Shown: positions 25,440 through 37,627, counted from the first letter of the stretch. The stretch: 64,000 nucleotides of DNA from Chrysophaeum taylorii (GCA_029834535.1 JAQMWT010000428.1:1-64000); one strand, 5' to 3'. The notes: generated from the sequence alone by a model not told the origin. Program-made: numbers and translations.

Positions 25440-27912
25440 TCGGTGAAGCTACAACCATCAATATCCTTGGATTCGGGCTTTGCGAGTAGAAAGATGAGAG
25501 GTAGCCTTTAAGCAGGAAGGCTTGTTGTTGTCATGGGGACCGAGATCGGAATTAAAGTGCAAAGCAACACGATCGTCCTCGAAATCGTAACGTTCATACA
25601 CTTGAGCCAAATTAAATCTTCTTGCATATTGGACTTTTTGTGATCCGTAATCCGGAAAACAACGAACCTGCCGTGCTTGTAGTCGTACCGGAATGTCTCT
25701 TTCGGCTTGGGAACACCACGATCGATTATCGGAGGGACCATAACAGGGGCGTGATCTGCTGCTGAACCGACATTGTCCGTCGTTCGGGCGGAGAGTCAAG
25801 AGACTCAATTTGATAGGACACGGGCGAAAGTCGCTTGGTGAGGACAAACGGTCCGCGCCACTCGGGTCGCAGCTTGTTCTGCGGGCGAGGGATATACGAC
25901 AAGACGTGAGCCGCATCAGCATACTCGACATCGACTTGATCAGCGTCGTAAGCCAACTTCTGCTTGTGCTTGGCCTTCTGGTGAGCTTCAGCAACAAAAC
26001 TTGCGCGTAGAACTTCAACGCGTTTTGATTTCAGGCATCAGCACGGGTTTTGGGCAATCGGCGTATTGGCTGGATGAGTAAAGTGCAGTCAGTCGGGAGC
26101 ATTGGCTGGCGGTTCTGACGAAGTGGTAACGGTGAAATCTGAGTACCAGGGATGAACTTGCGATTGTAGCAAAAAAGGAGCGACGTATTTCGCAAACGCG
26201 GGGGCCAATGATACTTCGACCTTGAAGGCATGCTCGAAGAAAAGCTTTGAGGAAGCGGGTCACGCGCTCTGCAGGATTAGCTTGAGCGTGATAGGGAATC
26301 GTAGTCTAGTATCGGACGTTAAAAAGATTGCAGAACTCTTCCATCAACTTATTGACAAACTCACGACCATTATCAGTGCGATTCGTTTGCGGCAAATAGA
26401 AGCGCAACAAGATGTTCGTGACAAAAGACTCAAGAATAGCCTCAGCGGTCTTTGTATGAAGCACTACGTCCAAAATCAAAAAGTGAGTGAGAAAAATGAT
26501 CGAAGAATACGATGATGTACGGGACCGGAACTAGGCAAGGGCCCGAAGAGAGAGATCCACGCATTGGACAGAACAATCACCTTCATAGACTGGCTGCTGA
26601 AGTAGACCAGATTTCTTCGGTTTGGGCATGCGAGCTTTTCTAGACACACACCACAAGGCATTGAGTAAGCTCCAACTTTGTTTGACATGTGCGGCCACCA
26701 GAAACGCTCTAAAATCGCCCGAACAGTGCGTTCTCGCGACCCGTACGACCACCATTAACAGGGTTTGTCGTGGTACAGTCTAAAGAGGCGATCGCGCAGC
26801 TTCGCATAGGCAACAATCATAGGATGCAAATCGACAGCAGTGCGATACAGCACTTTCTTGATTAGGTCGAAGCGAGTATTAGCTCTATCACGACGAAGAG
26901 AATGGCCTCGAGCCATCCGAGAGCGAATATTCTTGCACGTCGGATCTTCCTTCTGAGCTCGAATAATCTCATCAAGCGTAAGGTGTTGTTTGGAATCTTA
27001 TCGATATACTCCTGGAAAGCAGCAGCATCGTGCAAAGGGTGAGGTTGAGTCTTTAGACGACGCTTTTGACGTTGAGTCGTCGCGCTAGCCACAGCCAAAT
27101 GCATAAAGTCATCTGGTCTCCTCCGGTATGTCCGTCGTAATAAATATGACAACATGACATGGCACCTAGGCAAAACTACTCAACTCTTGTCACTCGGCTT
27201 CGGCAGCTCCTGGAAAAAACCAAATAAGCGTGGTTGAGCGGCTCACCAAACTCGTCAGTCTTGATCACACGATCTATAGGATTGCGAGAGAGACAATGAG
27301 GAATGCTCATTCTTGGCGATTTACCCGGCTTGTTCAACAACCAAGTTCTGGGCCAAAGTCCGCGAGTCGCATAGCCCATCGAGCGAGCTGGCCAGACGAA
27401 AGCGCGTCGCTTTCCGCAATGATCTGTCTCTCAAGAAGAAAAAGTCCTATGTCCTTCGATGTAGACTCGAAAGTGTACTCTAGAGAGAGAATGTCGGCTA
27501 ACAGCTCCAAGCGGCGGCGGGGTTCGTAATGTCGCATCTCCTTTGGCACGGCACGGCTCCAGTACTCAAGCACTCGCTCCTCTCGATTAACTTTCCCAAT
27601 TCTCGTCCTTCGATGGAAGGTGCGAGAATGGGCCGAGCTTAACCACGCCAAGCCGTGGGAAACTGCGGGCGAGGTCGCTGCCCCGACTACCCCAAACTGA
27701 TAATCACCGCGCCGTCTCGGAATCTCCTTCTCAGGCGGTCGCGGTAAATCTGCGTAGCCGCAGCACCTATTAGCTCGTACTTTACATAGCATTTTTTGCA
27801 CCAACTCGCGCTCACGCGCCCCCTTAAATTTCGTTTGGTTGTCACGTTTTGCTTTTCGCTTCGCTGTGCTTCCAGTGATAAAAACCTCGTTGACAAATAG
27901 CTTCAGTAACAT
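25440..27912 (-). mobile_element. Decayed Ty3/Gypsy element (RNase H and integrase remains)
   Basis: Minus-strand Gypsy pol remains in the family order. RNase H-like sequence near 27,560-27,334 includes YWSRAVPKEMRHYEPRRRLE and GQLARWAMRLADFGPEL. An integrase core region lies near 27,100-26,480. An integrase C-terminal module near 25,950-25,730 reads RPQNKLRPEWRGPFVLTKRL followed by VSYQIESL, the GPF/Y region. The order RT/RH before integrase separates it from Copia. It is heavily broken, about ten or more interruptions. No LTRs could be paired, so age is old but unmeasured. Confidence 0.75.
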
Positions 27913-28824
27913 GGCGTGACGACAAAAAGGCTCGTGTGGTCCAAACGGTAATTACGTTAAATTTTGCACAATTCAGTTCGTGAAACGACCACGGCGCGAA
28001 ATCGGCCGCAACGATTTCGCGCTCTGGTCGGCGGGGCGGGAGTGGTTTTCATCATTACCGCAGAAGAACGCCGACGTCCACGCAAAAAAAAAACGTTGGA
28101 GGAGATCATGTCACCGAGGGTCTGCCAACCACCGCGCGTGTTTGGGAGAAGGCCCGAAGCAACGCCACCCTCGCGCTTCGCCTCATCTTCAAGTCGCTCT
28201 TCGACTCGAGGCTATGGTAATCGGTTTCGTGTCGCTCGTATGATAGCCGCCCTCGTGTCGCTCATTCGACGACGGAGCAAGCAGGCGCATCCGTCTCTCG
28301 AGGCATGGATCGGCAGCAATGGCTCGCAGGGCAAGACCGTCGCGGAAGCTCGTCATGAACAGGTCAAAGATGCCAACGAGGGAAACATCAGCGGCGTTCG
28401 CACGCGCCAAACGCGCGGACGATCCTCGCTCCTGCTCTTCGAGCTCAAAAACTGTCGACGACGGCATATTATAGCAGCTGCTGCTGCTGCGGAGGAACGG
28501 AGAGATCTCGAGAGAGTATTGCCACGACCGCGTCCCAGAGAAGAGGAATGGTTTATCATCCCCGGGCGGGTCCAAAATGGAGAGCATCATCTAGGTACCC
28601 CGGCCTAGTCCGTGCGGCGGCGGCGGCGCTAGCAGCCGTCGTGCGAGACATGCGCATTGTAAGATATATTATATAGGGAGGTGGACGGTCGGTCGTGATG
28701 GCAGCTTAGTCCGTGCGACAGACAGACAGACAGACAGACATTTGGGGTGTGGGAGGGAGCCACCACCACGACCGGTTGGACGTATGGCTCTGGCAATCGC
28801 GTTGTTCAGTCACACACGCAGCAA
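27913..28824. other. Intergenic region with a possible minus-strand exon
   Basis: Both strands are open for about 400 bp. The minus frame 28,590-28,189 (133 codons, starting MMLSILDPPGDDKPFLFSGT) has a more protein-like composition than the plus frame, but it is not recognised and may be chance. A (GACA)n microsatellite lies at about 28,717-28,741. Nothing else is seen. Confidence 0.3.
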
Positions 28825-29127
28825 TTAGCTAGAGGTGACAGCCGCGTATCGTCGGCGGCGGCGTAAACAGCAACATGCAAAACTATCGTCCTCTTCGATT
28901 GGGGGAGGGGGAACTGGTGTCCACTTGGCTTCTCCCGTCGTCGTTTTGTTGTAGAGGTAGGCGTAGCCCGTGGCGGGGTCGATGTCCCGCGTCCAGGAGG
29001 ATTGCACCTCGAGGTGTTGTTCGATTTTGGCGAGCATCGCCTCGTCCTCGCCCATGTCGGCGAGCATCAGCTTGTGGTCCCGCAACCACCTCAAGTCATC
29101 ATCACCACCGTCGGTATCTTCTTTCAT
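28825..29127 (-). CDS. Small WW-domain protein
   Basis: A 100-residue protein starting MKEDTDGGDDDLRWL at 29,127. Residues about 48-82 form a WW domain: SSWTRDIDPATGYAYLYNKT, then TTGEAKWTPVPPPP. It has the two signature Trp, the central YLYN and the final Pro. WW domains bind proline-rich peptides. The N-terminal helix (LMLADMGEDEAMLAKIEQHL) and the C-terminal CCCLRRRRR tail are not assigned. The start was chosen because it is the only Met before the domain that leaves a spacer to the divergent gene at 29,162. The upstream frame is open without another strong start. The two start codons are 34 bp apart, so they probably share a bidirectional promoter. Confidence 0.78.
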   Translation of the reverse strand: MKEDTDGGDDDLRWLRDHKLMLADMGEDEAMLAKIEQHLEVQSSWTRDIDPATGYAYLYNKTTTGEAKWTPVPPPPIEEDDSFACCCLRRRRRYAAVTSS

Positions 29128-29161
29128 AACGAATCGAATACTAATAATAAGGGTAAGCGTA

Positions 29162-30421
29162 ATGGAGCCGTGGCCAAAGGAGAACGATGTCGTGGTGGCT
29201 TCGCGGCTCCAGAAACTGAGCGCGGCCCTCGCGCGGCGCGCGACGAGCGAAGCGGCGCGCGAGCGGCAGGACGGAGTGGTCCTCGGCGAGTTGCGACGGC
29301 TCCGGACGAAAATTTCGGAGCGTAAGAACTTTCTTGAAGAGCAGGTGCAGGCGGCGGCGGACTCGGTCGCCATCCAGGAGGACGACGAGGCGCTCCTGTT
29401 TTCGGGGGATTTTCTCGGGACCGACGGGCTGTTTAGCGGTCTCGACGGCTTTGGCGACGACTTGCTCAACGACGAGCTCTTGTTTGGCACCGCCACCGCC
29501 ACCGCTACCGCCGCCGCTCGGGAGGAGGCGCCCGCGCCTCCGCCGCCGCCGCCGCCGCCGCCCCCCGCGCCCGAGCCGCCCAAAAAGCGCCACGACGGTA
29601 AAAACAACAAGAAGCGGACCAAGGTGACGGTGAAAATACGGTTCGTTGTCAACGGAACCGTGGCCGCGAGAACGTCCGCGTCCATGTTCTGCGACGCGCC
29701 TTTCGTTGCCACGTTGAGCGAGGCGCAGATCCACAAACGAAAAAAAAAGGTCCCGCCACAGGATCCGTTGGATCTGTCCTTTGGCCCGCCCTTGGAAACC
29801 ACCTCGGGCGTCTGGGAGTGGCTCGAACAGCTCTATAAGCCCGAGGCGGCCGACGTCGACGACCTCTTAAAGCTGACATCGCGCGGACCAACCGACGATT
29901 ACCTGGGCTCGCCCTTGCTGTCGTCGGTCCTCGTGAGCGACGAGGACTTTGAGGACGAGACGGCCTCGGAGGCGCCGCCGGACACCCTGGCGCGCCGTCT
30001 CGTGGCTGCCCTCGTACCGCCCGCCGACACTCTGACCGCGCGACGCAAGCACCCAGACAGGGAAAGCTTCGCGATGCCGTCGATTCTCGAGAAGGACGCG
30101 CTCTACGACCGCTGCCTTTTCCTCGCGTGTCGCGACGCGGGTCTGGAGGTCGTCGACGACAAAAAGCGACTCGATTCGCCGCTCTACGCGAGAGCCCGCC
30201 AGGTCGCCGCGAGGCTTCGCCGCGCCCAGAGTCTCACCAACGCCCGCGTAGCCAAGCTCGCGCACGCGGCCCTCGAGCGCAAGGCTCAGGAGGCCGCCCA
30301 GGCGCGCCACGACCTCCAGCTCGAACTCCGTTGGAAACGCCTCCAGAAAAAGCAGACATCCGACACAAAAAAACGAAAGGCCGAGGCTAAAGCCCAGCGC
30401 AAGAGCTTTCTTCCCTGGTAG
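29162..30421 (+). CDS. Coiled-coil and proline-rich protein, unknown function
   Basis: A 419-residue protein starting MEPWPKENDVVVASRLQKLS. Residues 10-75 look like a coiled coil. An acidic stretch with LFSG/LFG repeats follows, then Ala-Thr and a run of about ten prolines near residue 130. A basic segment comes next, a central part (RFVVNGTVAARTSASMFCDA) that may be a small beta fold, and a long basic helical C-terminus ending KAEAKAQRKSFLPW. No family is recognised. The proline run could bind the WW domain of the divergent neighbour; that is speculation. A longer frame opens at 28,970, but it would overlap the neighbour's coding region on the other strand, so the start at 29,162 is preferred. 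Confidence 0.7.
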   Translation: MEPWPKENDVVVASRLQKLSAALARRATSEAARERQDGVVLGELRRLRTKISERKNFLEEQVQAAADSVAIQEDDEALLFSGDFLGTDGLFSGLDGFGDDLLNDELLFGTATATATAAAREEAPAPPPPPPPPPPAPEPPKKRHDGKNNKKRTKVTVKIRFVVNGTVAARTSASMFCDAPFVATLSEAQIHKRKKKVPPQDPLDLSFGPPLETTSGVWEWLEQLYKPEAADVDDLLKLTSRGPTDDYLGSPLLSSVLVSDEDFEDETASEAPPDTLARRLVAALVPPADTLTARRKHPDRESFAMPSILEKDALYDRCLFLACRDAGLEVVDDKKRLDSPLYARARQVAARLRRAQSLTNARVAKLAHAALERKAQEAAQARHDLQLELRWKRLQKKQTSDTKKRKAEAKAQRKSFLPW

Positions 30422-31285
30422 GAGTGGTCTAAAGATGTATAAATATAGTCTCTAAGCGAGCCGACGATATAAGCTATACGCGCGGCCCCGGATGGATGGG
30501 TCCCACGGCACGGGGTCCGTCCCGCGCACCGGGTGGTTTGCCGTGGCCCGTACTCAGAGCGTCGGTGCCCACGCGCGGACAGTCACTCACACAGAGCGTA
30601 GCACGTCTTAGACCCAGCCAGATTGGACAACGAGCACCCAGCACCAACGCGCCCCCGGAAAGCACATCTCGCGCGTCAGGCACCTCGCGGTCATTTTTTT
30701 GCCTGCGTTCGAAGGCCGTAACCGCAGCTGCGCCTCGGCAGGGCTACCCCGAACCGCAGTCTAAATCCGTTGAGGACCTCCTGACCGCCGAAGCACTGCA
30801 GCCACTTCACATCTGCGCCCGTTTTCGAGCCTGCACCCAAAGCCATTCGCAGCTGCGGTACTCCCGTATCTACATTCTTTCGCAATCGCACAATTCACCC
30901 TCTTTCTCCATTAACGCCCTAGAAACAGGTCGAAGAGGTTCGCGCCTGTCGCGTCTTGTGTTGGAAAAGGAAGGGCGCAATCAATCGCTGCTCCAGACCT
31001 TGCTGCTGGACCTTTACTCCTTTCTCGCGGCCCATCATCATCATCATCGAACACTTCGCGTCCGTACATGTATAAGATACCTTCCAAAATAAAATCATAT
31101 CTGGAACTACTGACTGACTCAGAATGATACTTTTTCTGAAACCACCAGCCGCAACACAACGAAGCGTCGCCCCACTCACGGTCTTCGGACCACGACCGCA
31201 CGCGAACTGCTACCATGCGTCGACCGCAGCCACGAGTCGCTTGCATGGGCTGGCTATCTGCGCAACCGCAGGCTACTACTTGCAA
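30422..31285. other. Intergenic region
   Basis: Open frames exist on both strands (30,496-31,092 +; 31,285-30,911 -) but their composition is low-complexity (His run at 31,029-31,047, Asp run on the other strand) and no domain is seen. I do not call a gene. Confidence 0.3.
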
Positions 31286-31711
31286 CTATCCTGCAGGTCT
31301 GCAGATACTCGCGGTCTCGGCCGAAATTCGCAGGTCGGTCGTGGTTGCAAACCGCGTGTTGCTTGACGAGAAAGCGAACCTGGACCCGCTGTAGTCCCTC
31401 CGAATTTCAAAGTCCGCCATCATCTGTACAGTCCGACAACAATGGCCAATCTCGTCAACGTACGCGCATGGCTCAGCATGACTACCATTTTCTTCGAGAT
31501 AAGCTTCCGCTTTAATAGCCTTCCGATATGATGCTACAAGCGAGCGTGCGACGCGTGCTTTGATGTGTAAACTCCCTCCCTCCGGAACTTCTCGAAGGGA
31601 GCGACTCCGGTTGGCCACAGGACGAACGAAGACCACCACGCTGGATGCCGCGGTGTTTTTCTCAAGAACAGCGGGAATATCCGAACCATGTTTTCCGAAA
31701 ATGCTCGCCAA
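31286..31711 (-). CDS. Hypothetical ORF, unrecognised
   Basis: A 141-codon minus-strand frame starting MASIFGKHGSDIPAVLEKNT. Its middle (GGSLHIKARVARSLVASYRK and AEAYLEENGSHAEPCAYVDE) has a balanced, protein-like composition. No family is recognised. It lies downstream of the broken Roco gene on the same strand and could be a separate exon or a gene fragment. Confidence 0.35.
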   Translation of the reverse strand: MASIFGKHGSDIPAVLEKNTAASSVVVFVRPVANRSRSLREVPEGGSLHIKARVARSLVASYRKAIKAEAYLEENGSHAEPCAYVDEIGHCCRTVQMMADFEIRRDYSGSRFAFSSSNTRFATTTDLRISAETASICRPAG

Positions 31712-32112
31712 GGCGGAGCTGGGTTGCCGAGTTGAATAATGAGCCTATTCAACCTGAGTTGCTGACCTGAAATCGTTGACAGACCGCGCGCCCTTCCTCA
31801 AACAACAAACGGCCAGCTACCGCCAAACGGCCGCAACGAACGGCTCGTCGCCATCCACCGGCAGTGTGCATTCTGTGAAACTGAATTTGGCCGAGGCAAC
31901 TGAGTATATCCCTTTGCGGGGCGACTGACTGCAACTTCGGAGTTGGGAGGCCCCGATCGTGCCAGTCCCTCGATCCTCACGACGTGCGATCTCTGGTCCT
32001 CGAAGCTATAAAACCGACCACAAAAACAAGCAACCGCAAAACGAGTGCACACTCCGCGGCGGCTAGCCCGCTAGAGTGGTGGGGCTCGTGCCTTTATATT
32101 TTCCTACAAAAC
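31712..32112. other. Intergenic region
   Basis: No supported gene. Short minus-strand frames are present without recognisable motifs. Confidence 0.3.
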
Positions 32113-35100
32113 TCAATGCAGCCTGCAGCAAGAACAAGCTACGCGCGTCGCAGGTTGTGGCGCTACAGTAACTTCCTCCGGCGGGTCGTCGATCGCGACC
32201 CAAATCACCACCTTGCCGCTGTCGTCGTAGTCCAACTTCATACGCAGCTTCGCACGGTCGAAGCCGACCGATTCGAGGAACTTCCCAAACTCGCGGTAGG
32301 AGGTCTGGCTGACGCACATCAACTCGCTCCGTTTTTTAGGGTTAAGTTCCTCGATTCCTTCCACGCCGGCCGCGGGTTGGATCGAACTTATCGTCGAGTG
32401 CTCGAATGCCGCCCGCCTGCAATGCGGCGTCGACAACCTCGCCGATCTCGGGCCCATCATACGACTCGATCGTCTCAACGGCTTTCGTTGCTTGTGCGGG
32501 CAGCAGCTTTGATGCCACACTAGTTGGCACCAAGTCCTTGAGATCTGTTCCTGTCGCAACCTTGACCGCCGTCGCGAGGTAGGCCGCCGAAATCTTGATA
32601 ATCGGGCCGTATCTCTCCCAAAACCGGAGCATACCCGCACCTACTTTTCCCGGGACGAGGAACTCGAGGCCTTCTTCTTCTTCTTCTTCTTCTTCTTCTT
32701 CGCCGTAGGGCACAAATCGCAGCGAGTTCTCGCACACGATTCGCACCATCAGCTCGTGGTTCAACCACCTATCTGGCGCGGTGAGGAAGTCTTTCTTCAA
32801 AGTCGGCTTGTCAGGCCCTGACACCGGGACAATACCGAACATCGGTGGATAGTTGTTGCCTTCGTCGTTGGCTATCCCCAACATAAAATTCAAGTTTCTG
32901 TCGATTTTCTTCCCAACGAGGTCGACCTTCATCTCAACGCGATCGAGCTGGGGCTGCATCTGCTTAATTTCGTCGAGCTGGGGCTGCAGCCATCTTTTCA
33001 AGCTCTCGTTGCTCTCCTCGTCGCGCAACGCACTGCGCTCCCCGCCCACGGCACCAGCCGCATCAATACGAATTTCGACACGCTCGCCACGTTTCACACA
33101 CAAACAAACGTCCGAGTCGTCTCTTCTATCTGTGGGCAACGTAAACATGCCAGCCATGTCGAGGGTCCGGCCGCTCGCGATACGCTCGGGACGCGCGAGC
33201 GAGACATCGAACACAACCCCCGGAAACCGCGCATCGCGATCCTTCTCGATAAGACCCATTAATTTTCGCAAAATCATCAAGGCTGCCGCCTCGCTCCCCG
33301 GCTCAAAACGCACCACAAACACGAGGCCCGGCGATGTCCCTTCGGCGAGCTCCACACAGATCCAGCATCTGCTCTTCGGATCGCGTACGACGGCGCCGTT
33401 TGTCCAAGCGCACGGCGTAACTCCGAACTGGTGCGCGGCCGCGGCGAGGCGTTCAGTGAGGAGGTTCGGCGGACGCCCTGTTGCGAACTCCAAGACAAGC
33501 TGCAGCTGGGGCCCGGCGGTGGTTCTCGAGTTCAAAAGCTCTTAAATTCTACCGGCGCTTTTTCCGCGAGTTTAAAAAGGACAACCGAGGCATTTGCCCG
33601 CTTGGTGTCGTGTTGCGAGGGGATAATAATCCTGCAGTCGACCAGCATGCGCATGATGACAGGTTCGTAGTCGAAAACGTGTCAATCGGCAGATCCCGCC
33701 AAAGCCATCTAAGGAGGCCAACGTCCAGCTCGCCACGTCGAACGTAAGTCAAAAGAGTCTCGACCAGCTCAGGGCGTGTCTGGTCCGGAAGTCCCTTGGT
33801 TTCGACAAACTCTGTGCGATGCTTTTTGCTTGGTAGCGATGTTGGCCTCGAGCGTGTGGTCAATGAGTGCTTTCATGATATTTACCAAAAACGACGGCCG
33901 TAAGACCACGATCCCCTCTCCGACGATGATGTCGCCTTGTGCCTGGTACGACTTCATCGCGTCGGCGAAGGTATCCTCGGTTCCTTTGAAATCAACGCGG
34001 ATCTTATTCCAGCTAGATTTGAGAGCACCCTCCCGTCGATATGCTCCTCGACGTGAGACCGTCGTCGGTTGCTCCTTCGAATCAGGCGTTCCACGAGGCA
34101 ACGCGGTATATATGGGCGTATAGAAGCAACCGCCAGGTCTCCGCGCCGAGCGATTTCACAAAAAAGTCTCCAAAGAGCCAACCACGATCGCGGAATCGTC
34201 TGCCCAACACTCGGAAAGAGTGCCTTGAAGCCGAAGATGGACTCGACCTTGTCGATCACGGCTTGGTCGTCGTCGTACATCAGCACCTCCGTTGGCAACA
34301 TCTCGACGATGGACTCTCGCGCGGCGTCGATCCCGGCAGCGTCGTCGACCGTCACTGCGAGCGCCTCTTCTTGAACTTTCAACATCTGGACGTCGGCGGG
34401 GGAAACCTTCTGATTTTTCGCTACCGCCTTTCGCCACCGGTTGAGTTCCTCAGTTGTTGACTGCATCGAGAAACCACTTTTTGCACTCGGAGACCGCGCT
34501 CTCCGTCGTTACCGACCAGGTCGGTCTTGGTGATGACGAGTTGCACGATGGCACCTGGTACTCGCGCTTGCAGCACCTCTAAAAATCGTCCAACACCATC
34601 CTGGAAGTTGTCGTTGTCGGCCTTGTTTATGGGAACAACAAGTAGGTAGAGAGCTGAGGGCGTAACGAACAGCGCCCGGGCGCTCGCGTACGCGGGCTGC
34701 CCACCCAAGTCGCAGCAAAAGAGAGAACGAGGTCGCCGATCTTAAATTTTTCGAGGTCGAGATACAGCGTGTGATCGTCCGGGGCGCCTGGCGCGGACTC
34801 TCGCGACCTTCGATCGCGTCGCGCGGGCTCGTCTTGCCCGCGCCGCCGTCTCCAACGAGAACGACCACGAGCTCCATTGAGACCGCCGCGCCCGCGAAGT
34901 CGAGCTCGGCGAAGTACCGCGCGATGGCTTCTAGACCCTGATCGACGACCTTCACGGGCGGCTTCCGGAACGGATTATTAAGGAGACCCAGGTGGTTTTT
35001 TAACTTCGTCAGCTTTACAATCGAGCGCGGCGAGGTTGTTTTCGGATAGACGTAACGTTTGGAGCTCAGGCAGCCGGACGCCAATGTCCGCGGGCAGAGG

Positions 35101-35516
35101 CGTGAATTTGCAACTTGACGCATCAAGACTCGTGAGGTTCGAACAGTCGGTGGCAATCGCCTCGAGCGCCTCGTCCGTCAATCTCCCGCACCCCGAGACG
35201 TCGAGACTCGTGAGGTTTGGACATTTGGGGTGGCGATCGCCTTGAGTGCATCGTCCGTGATGCCGCGACAACCAGTAAGGTTCACGCGCGTGACTTGGTC
35301 CGAGAGAAGGTATTTCGCGCGCGCATCTTTGACGCACCGGACCTCTTTTTTATGGAGAACATCGTATCTCCCAATGACCTCTTCCCACAACCAACGAAAG
35401 ACCACATTTCCCCCAAGGTTGATCGACCGGCCGTCGTCGGTGACGACGCGGTCGCGCTCTTGCTCCCAAACCTCGCGTTCCTCGGAGCGGCGGAGAGAGC
35501 GCTGAGGTCTCGGCAC
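32113..35516 (-). pseudogene. Roco-family (LRR-Roc-COR) GTPase gene, frame-broken
   Basis: Minus-strand pieces follow the Roco order. Leucine-rich repeats lie at 35,290-35,000 (VTRVNLTGCRGITDDALKAI; LTSLDVSGCGRLTDEALEAI). The Roc GTPase follows with P-loop VLVGDGGAGKTS near 34,850, GGQPAYASA (G3 region) near 34,705 and TKTDL (G4) near 34,520. The COR domain spans 34,466-33,690 (SVGQTIPRSWLALWRLFCEI; GEGIVVLRPSFLVNIMKALI; TLLTYVRRGELDVGLLRWLW). A long open C-terminal frame of 397 codons runs from 33,535 to 32,342, with a Glu run, and a last piece ends at 32,113. The reading frame changes about eight times (near 35,225; 35,000; 34,780; 34,475; 34,150; 33,795; 33,600; 32,400). Some could be short introns. 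A pseudogene or indel errors in the assembly are the likely readings. Confidence 0.78.
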
Positions 35517-37627
35517 CCATTCCTAACACCGTTCTTGGAAGATTCTCGGAAATACATCATAACTTCTCGGATGCAATCAAAACTTCAAGTATTAAGTGAG
35601 CTCCACCTTGCGAAACAAACCCGCGCTGGCTCACCAAGTGCCTCCCAATTTTCGTGCATCGCAGTCGCGTTTTGTGACAGCAGCAAGAGGCAGTGTGCGG
35701 GTACCAAGCTTACCCTGATACGGCCGCTGTCCTCGTAGGGATGCCGATCGAACTCGTGGTGGTCTCCAGTTCAAATCTACACCTGACATGAAAATACAAC
35801 CCTCTTCTTAGATCTCGGAGGGCGGGTGTCTAACCACTAAAATGGGGGGTGGCTGTGACCGCAAGCCACTAAGTAGCGGGAATGAAATGGGATCTCCGTC
35901 AGATCCGGAGAAGACGACCCCTCTTTACCGCAACACCTTTTGCCGCTATAGCCAGGCCGCCGGCGTTTCTGTATTCTCTATGCAGCCGGACCCGGCGAGG
36001 CCCTTTGCCCGGCACCAGCTAAGCAGAACCTAAAATTCGGCGAGTTACGAAAATGATAAGGGATTTTTTTTTGTGAGGTGACATCAGCTGCTCATGCTGC
36101 AGCGTAGAGATACTGCACTCGAGATGCGGGCCGCACATGCCATGGTAGCGAGCGGCCGGCGAAAAGAAGGGCTGGGGCGCAAAGAAAAATGGCGGCGCGC
36201 AGATGTCGGAGAATTGAGGGAGCGGCGAGAAGAAGGAAGCGGGCCTGTGAAGCGCCGGGTTGGTCGAGCGTTCTCGAGGGGCGTCTGCTAAAAGGGTGGT
36301 TGGTGACGTCGGAGGGGTCTGGAGAGGGCAGAAATCCGCACGAGGGTAAGTCCCGCTTCGGCGATGCGATTACACGGCCGGGGAAGCGAGCGACATATTT
36401 TCCGATTGTCTCGGCCGAAACCTGGGTATCAGCGACTCCACGAATTACGGGCGTGCCGGGCTCATTCGCCTCGGGTATGCGACCCGGACTCCCGTAATTC
36501 GTGGGTAGACCATTTCGTGGTCCAGTTCGGAGCGGTGTTGAAACAAACCCCGGTTCCAGGGGAATCATACCCGGAGTTTGGGCCGATCTGCAGAGGGTAT
36601 CAAATGCTCACGCACCCAGACCCACCGATGGATCCGACCCCGATCGTGCCAGGATCTTGGGCGTTCCCGCACCTTCGAAGTACCCGGACATTCAGCGTTC
36701 TCGTATCACCGAGACGTTCGCTTTCCTGCTAAAAAAAGCCTACTACCGCCTTTGACCCAATTGCCCGCGACGTCCCCGTGTTCCAGATATTATATTCAGC
36801 CCGCTACCCGCTGTAAATCGGCGCTATATTCCCGCCGGGTTTAGCCCCGGCCAGTATGGGTCCTCAGCAGCTCCGGCCGCGAGGCGGCGCGCCCATGACG
36901 CCGGCTTGGCGAATCGCGCCCATCGCGTGCCTCTCTTTATCAACGAGGTTTGCTTAAGCCCAGTGGCACATCCAAAGGGGCTCGCGCCACGACGAGGCGC
37001 AATATCTCCGTTTATAAAGCGATCGCAGTGCCAGTCGACGACGGACTTGTGCGAGTTCAAAGATTGTGGTCATCGCGGACACAGAAGAAGAAAAAGCGCG
37101 AAACGCCGCACAAATTCATTCATTCACGCGGGTCTCGCAATCCCGACAACAGCGAGGCACTGTTGCAACCGCACGATGACGTGTCTCGCATCCCCTGCTT
37201 CCTCCTTCATACACGGGAGGGTCCAGATCGTCGTCAAAATCGCCTTGCTCGATGATACGAAGTGAAGACGCGAGATGGTCATCGCCGTCACGATTCGAGC
37301 TTGTTGCCCTCGAATATCGGCGCCAAGACGCGAGCTCTGCGTCGGCAGCAGACGCAGCGGCAGTTCGTAAGATTAAGCTGGAGGAAGTCAGTTCGTCGAG
37401 AATGTCAGCGATGATGGGTTACGAAGATCTGGCGCCGATCCAGTGAAGCATCTGAAGCGACGCGAGTCCGTGCGGCGCACGCGGACGACTCCAGAAGGCG
37501 GAAGCGCTTCGGTTTAGGCTAAAGAGGGTGTCGCCCAGTGCCGAATCCGGCGTCGCTGTGGAGTATTTTTTTTCTCATCCCAATCGGTCTTTGGTCGACG
37601 ACTCGTTCTTCCCAACCTGATTCACGA
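35517..37627. other. Intergenic region with a hairpin
   Basis: No supported gene in 2.1 kb. A strong imperfect hairpin lies at 36,438-36,504 (see separate entry). Short frames on both strands lack motifs. The upstream exons of the Roco gene could lie in 35,520-35,740, but I cannot see them. Confidence 0.35.
36438..36504. repeat. Imperfect hairpin
   Basis: CCACGAATTACGGG (36,438-36,451) pairs with CCCGTAATTCGTGG (36,491-36,504) over 14 bp. An internal loop and a further 5-bp stem CCGGG/CCCGG follow, closed by a loop of about 22 nt. It could be an RNA structure or a small inverted-repeat remnant. Confidence 0.7.

Noticed and set aside
28825-29802. A 325-codon minus-strand frame spanning the divergent gene pair
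   Set aside because: Upstream of Met at 29,127 it is antisense to the gene at 29,162 and consists of Gly/Ala/Ser low-complexity; only the last 100 codons with the WW domain are supported.
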